The translations under genes and the position numbers were made by a program. Of a stretch of 64,000 bases of DNA, positions 60,743 to 64,000 are shown in pieces. Under the pieces are notes generated by a model, which was not told the origin of the DNA, made no database searches, and worked only from the letters and a program-made list of their open reading frames with translations. Position 1 is the stretch's first letter. Each line of letters starts with the position of its first letter. Origin of the DNA: Io17-Chloro-G2 sp965226825 (GTDB lineage: Bacteria; Chloroflexota; Dehalococcoidia; Lucifugimonadales; UBA3495); assembly GCA_965226825.1 (NCBI GenBank), contig CBDDED010000002.1:1-64000 (forward strand), in the 5' to 3' direction.

Positions 60743-61531
60743 ATGTACGACGAAATCAAATGCGACATGCCCCTCCCGGACGGCTACAACTGCCCAGGCA
60801 CATTCCAGACCAACAACCTGGAGAACACCCTGTCGTGTTACCGGATAACCTCACATGGAAGGCTGGTCCAGGACACCGACGGCTGGTTCGAAAACCAACG
60901 CCTTGAGACACCCAGGGACCTCGACCACCACGGCATGGTCCACTTCTATGACCTCGAAAACATGACAGAACACCCGGACGACCGGACCACCTGGACCTGG
61001 CACGAGTACGACGCCAAGTTCACCGACGGCGTCTGCGTGGAGATCGCTCTCTCCCAACCCAGAGAAGTCGAAGACCAACTGGTTCCCACGACTGACGCCG
61101 AACACCGGACGCCCAGGCAAACCCACGGCGTCCCACGTCCAGAGGGGGTCCAATACCCTCCCCCGCCCCCAAGGCCGCCCAGACCCCAGGAGCCCGCCCA
61201 ACACCAAACCCTCATGGATGAAACCAAGGAACAACTGGAAAACGCGAACAGCTACTTCCGAAGGAAGGCCGCCGAGGTCGCGACCGACGAGCAAGCCATA
61301 AGTCTCCTAACGGACGTCTTCTACCCCGAGACCACCATCAACATCGAGCACGTGGACACCAGACGCTCCGGAATAGCCCTGGCGAAACTGACCGCCGCAG
61401 CGTTCTGTGAGATAGGAGCCAGGTCCATCTACATAACCGAAGCAGGACAGAGGTTCGTGAAGTCCCTTGAGACCAGACCCCAGCCGGACATTATTCCGGA
61501 AGCCCCGGAGACACACAACCAGGAACCCTAA
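60743..61531 (+). CDS. Hypothetical two-domain protein with proline-rich linker
   Basis: 262 residues. Residues 1-105 (MYDEIKCDMPLPDGY, FQTNNLENTLSCYRITSHGRL) resemble a small conserved domain common in phage and plasmid hypotheticals that begins with a Cys-x-PLPD pattern. A proline run (YPPPPPRPPRPQEPAQ, about 138-153) joins it to a helical C-terminal domain. Function unknown. Confidence 0.6.
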   Translation: MYDEIKCDMPLPDGYNCPGTFQTNNLENTLSCYRITSHGRLVQDTDGWFENQRLETPRDLDHHGMVHFYDLENMTEHPDDRTTWTWHEYDAKFTDGVCVEIALSQPREVEDQLVPTTDAEHRTPRQTHGVPRPEGVQYPPPPPRPPRPQEPAQHQTLMDETKEQLENANSYFRRKAAEVATDEQAISLLTDVFYPETTINIEHVDTRRSGIALAKLTAAAFCEIGARSIYITEAGQRFVKSLETRPQPDIIPEAPETHNQEP

Positions 61532-61587
61532 TTCCCCACAAACCCAGGGCCACATCCACAGGAGCAATAGACCAAGGAGTCACGACC

Positions 61588-62275
61588 ATGCAATCATCCT
61601 GGACAAGCCAAGCCCAAGCGAGGCTCACAGATTACCTAAAGACCCACAAGCTGAAGTCAGAACCGGGCTCAAGACAAATGCCCTGCTCGATCCGAACGAT
61701 CAACATCGCCCTCAGGGGAAGTCCCAGCACTATCGTTCCAGAGTGCATGTCGAAGGTGCTGGGAAGCTTCATAACCACAATCCAGGACGCCATCCCCACC
61801 AAACTCCTCAACAGTCCAGAATGGAAACGAATGCTCCCCCAAGCTGCAGGAACCCAAAGGGACCTGGAGCCAGAGAGATCCCAGGCCATCACCGACTGGA
61901 TGTGGAACAAGGTTCTCCCCCAGGTCACCCCTGTACTCGAAACTCCGGAGTTCAGGGAACCCTGGGAGACAATGCTCAAATACCGCACGCGCCGCTCAGC
62001 AACGAACGCAGAGCAACCTCTGATTTACCAAGGGTCAACTGAACCACACGGGAAACACGGGCAGGCCGGTAAGGCGGCCCACAGAGCAAGTATGGTGCTC
62101 AGATATCTGGGACAGGAACATACTTCCAACCGCAGCACTCACAGTGGGCCTGGCAGCATCACACGCCGCCCGTACGGCACCGGACCCCATAGGGTTTTGG
62201 AACACAGTTCAACCCATAGCACTTATTGACTCGCTGATCGAAATGACCAACACAACCGCCGCCGCTTCCGGATGA
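61588..62275 (+). CDS. Hypothetical protein, possible frameshift near its end
   Basis: The opening frame is good to about 62020 (LTDYLKTHKL, SKVLGSFITTIQDAIP, DWMWNKVLPQVTPVLETPEFREPWE) and then becomes low-complexity up to its stop at 62229. In the +1 frame the sequence from about 62090 to TGA 62275 reads naturally (DIWDRNILPTAALTVGLAASH, GFWNTVQPIALIDSLIEM). A one-base shift between 62020 and 62090 would give about 228 residues. Family unknown. Confidence 0.5.
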
Positions 62276-62657
62276 GCCGGGCGCCGGCTCGAAACCCAAT
62301 CCAGGAAGATTAAGTGTTCACACCAACCAGGTTTAGCCAAGGCCACTACGGACAACGCATCGGGAAGAGCATAACCCTCATGAGCGAGAAGCCCGCGTGC
62401 TCCCAGTGTGGACTGCCGTTCCCACCCGGGACCTGGCTGATCACAGGACCCACGGCGTAAACACCGGGTCGTCACCCTCCCAGCGCTGAGGACAACTCCA
62501 CCTGGTTAACTGCAAACGTTTGGGCTCTTTTCAGGCACGATTTCAGAGATGCCACACTGTACGACAAACAATTGCATCTGAGCCCGCAACCAGACACGCG
62601 TCGTTTTGAAGATGCACCCACTGAACCACCCCAAAATCATCCAAAGAGGATAAAAAG
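62276..62657. other. Interval with one tiny zinc-knuckle-like frame
   Basis: About 380 bases. A GCCGGGCGCCGGC palindrome-like start (62276-62289) may be a hairpin. ATG 62380 opens a 26-codon frame (MSEKPACSQCGLPFPPG) ending at 62460 with a CxxC, perhaps a decayed zinc-binding protein. Nothing else supported. Confidence 0.4.
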
Positions 62658-63104
62658 TTGACCATGATTGCAGCAAGTAAAATGAAACTCGAACCCCACG
62701 AGGTCCAAATCGACCCCCGTTTATCCGGCCTGGCCCACGTGGTCAAGAAAATCGGAGAATACCAGTACAGCGCCTGGGTAAACGCCACCAACATCCTTTC
62801 CCAGGAAGAGACCCAATACTTGCCCTGCTTCCCCGCCTACCAACCAGAGCCCCACGACCAGACCCAAAAGGTCAACATCCTGATCAACGACTTCACCAAC
62901 TGGCGAGTACCCTCAGAGGACTTCAACACCATTGAGTGGCTCGGGGAATCACACCCCGCATGGACCGGATTCGAACAAGGAGACGAGAACCTCAATCCCG
63001 TCGTCGACGAAGTCAAAAGAATGTTCGCCGACCAGATACCCGACGAATTCCCCAACACCCCACCTCGATCCCCCAGCCCCAGCCAGTCCCAGCAAACACC
63101 ATGA
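62658..63104 (+). CDS. Hypothetical protein upstream of XRE regulator
   Basis: 148 residues from TTG 62658, or ATG 62664; AGAGGA lies about ten bases upstream. Alpha/beta, with a Pro/Ser-rich tail (NTPPRSPSPSQSQQ). Overlaps the regulator gene by ATGA. Unknown family. Confidence 0.55.
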   Translation: MTMIAASKMKLEPHEVQIDPRLSGLAHVVKKIGEYQYSAWVNATNILSQEETQYLPCFPAYQPEPHDQTQKVNILINDFTNWRVPSEDFNTIEWLGESHPAWTGFEQGDENLNPVVDEVKRMFADQIPDEFPNTPPRSPSPSQSQQTP

Positions 63105-63466
63105 CCACAACCCAACAACCGAAATTCGACTTCAGAGCTTTCTACAGGACCCTGAAGGCCACCGTCGCCTCCCGCAACACCAATTGGAAGGCCGTGAGCG
63201 AACAGACTCAAATTTCCCAGTCAACCCTGTCCCGGATGTCTACCGGACACCAACCCCACGCCGCCAGCCTGACGGTCCTTTCCGCCTGGGCTGGTATCAA
63301 TCCCACCGACTTCACCAACGTCACCCAAAACGAACCCGAACCCATGGCCGCGGTATCCAGGCTGCTCCGAGCAGACCCCGCCCTCGATGACAACGCCGCG
63401 GACACGCTCGAGGCCATCATCCAGACGGCCTATCATCGCCTCAAACGCCCAGCACCATCCCATTAA
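63101..63466 (+). CDS. XRE-type helix-turn-helix regulator
   Basis: 121 residues. An N-terminal helical extension then a lambda-repressor-like HTH (NWKAVSEQTQISQSTLSRMSTG to LTVLSAWAGI, about residues 27-65) and a helical C-terminal segment. Single DNA-binding domain; probably regulates element genes. Start fixed by ATGA overlap. Confidence 0.78.
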   Translation: MTTTQQPKFDFRAFYRTLKATVASRNTNWKAVSEQTQISQSTLSRMSTGHQPHAASLTVLSAWAGINPTDFTNVTQNEPEPMAAVSRLLRADPALDDNAADTLEAIIQTAYHRLKRPAPSH

Positions 63467-63538
63467 CCCAAACTCCCGGCCCATAGGACCAGTTAGTATT
63501 AAGTCCCAAACACGGTCCCCAAACCTCAAGGAGGAACG

Positions 63539-64000
63539 ATGAGCCGAACAACAAACTCCGAAGGCCACCGATCTGAACCACGGGGACTTGACGATTATGC
63601 AGAAGAGAAAACCAACGACCCATATCTCCAACACGAACCAACAGCGAAGTGCGCTCATAACCCCCAGGCCGTAGCCCAGTGGTTTCAACAGGTACGAGAA
63701 GAATCTCAGGACAAAGACCTCGAAACCCAGAGGGCACTCCACGCCTACCAGGCCATAAGCTCAGTCCTAAATTACAAGTTCAGCGAAGAAAAACCCATCG
63801 ACCTCCACGATCATCCCGAGGGCAGCTTGCTGGCCATAGGACACAGCGCCGCCCAGCGAATCATGGAATACGGCGAGTCCCACCCAGACACCAACGAGCG
63901 CCTCAAGGACTGGAACCAGACCCTAACCGCATTCGCCTTCACCGTGAAACCTGAGGAATCCCAGCCCCTCTGGCAGGCCATCAGGGAACACGGACATTAC
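63539..64000 (+). CDS. Hypothetical protein, cut by the window end
   Basis: 154 codons without a stop, beginning at ATG 63539 after a strong AAGGAGGA site. Acidic, mostly helical (QAVAQWFQQVREESQDKDL, RIMEYGESHPDTNERLKDW). No family recognised in the visible part. Confidence 0.65.
   Translation, partial: MSRTTNSEGHRSEPRGLDDYAEEKTNDPYLQHEPTAKCAHNPQAVAQWFQQVREESQDKDLETQRALHAYQAISSVLNYKFSEEKPIDLHDHPEGSLLAIGHSAAQRIMEYGESHPDTNERLKDWNQTLTAFAFTVKPEESQPLWQAIREHGHY

Noticed and set aside
29590..64000. Prophage structural, replication or conjugation genes
   Set aside because: No capsid, portal, terminase, tail, relaxase, polymerase or ParA-like motif could be found in any frame, so I do not call it a phage or conjugative element outright.

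Overview
The window joins two very different kinds of DNA. Positions 1 to about 22.8 kb are ordinary, moderately GC-rich bacterial chromosome with genes on both strands: fabF (cut by the window edge), recJ, an lgt-ispE-rsmA group, an SRP RNA gene, galU, lepA, an OppD/OppF-type pair of ABC ATPases, malate synthase G, a ketoglutarate-semialdehyde-type aldehyde dehydrogenase, trmI, a MidA-like methyltransferase, citrate synthase, tRNA-Leu(UAG) and tRNA-Ser(UGA). The gene set suggests an aerobic, probably marine member of the Chloroflexota (Dehalococcoidia/SAR202-like). That is an inference from protein character, not from a marker gene.

From tRNA-Ser(UGA) to about 29.6 kb lies a worn integration hotspot. 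It holds an N-terminal remnant of a P4-type tyrosine integrase, a gene remnant cut by a complete IS3-family insertion sequence, a large secreted lipoprotein, and a multi-domain zinc metalloprotease. The metalloprotease gene is broken off inside an internal repeat at about 29.58 kb.

From about 29.6 kb to the end is a dense array of about 50 mostly small genes. Nearly all are on the + strand, they are often joined by ATGA stop/start overlaps, and their coding strand is rich in A and C and poor in T. Recognisable products include an HsdR-N-like nuclease domain, a 2H RNA phosphoesterase, a nucleotidyltransferase of the MNT fold, a double SANT-like/excisionase-like DNA-binding protein, two tandem paralogous GHKL ATPases, a DUF488 protein, a Nudix hydrolase, a pentapeptide-repeat protein, a C-terminal RtcB fragment, DUF1281 (Api92-like), DUF4031, PcfJ-like and DndB-like (DGQHR) proteins, a phage-type peptide deformylase, an RNase H-fold protein without the usual active site, an XRE regulator and a tRNA-Pro(UGG). 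No capsid, terminase, replication or conjugation gene is visible, so this looks like the accessory or early region of a large phage, plasmid or integrated element.

Two pieces in that array look foreign to it. One is a block at about 30.27-32.48 kb (response regulator-PP2C phosphatase, RsbW-like kinase, broken GPP34 gene) that interrupts an element gene after eight codons. The other is a minus-strand von Willebrand A lipoprotein at 38.9-40.8 kb. Several element genes are frameshifted: the second GHKL ATPase, the PcfJ-like gene, the DndB-like gene and probably two hypotheticals. Some breaks sit in C-runs, so real decay, programmed slippage and assembly error all remain possible.
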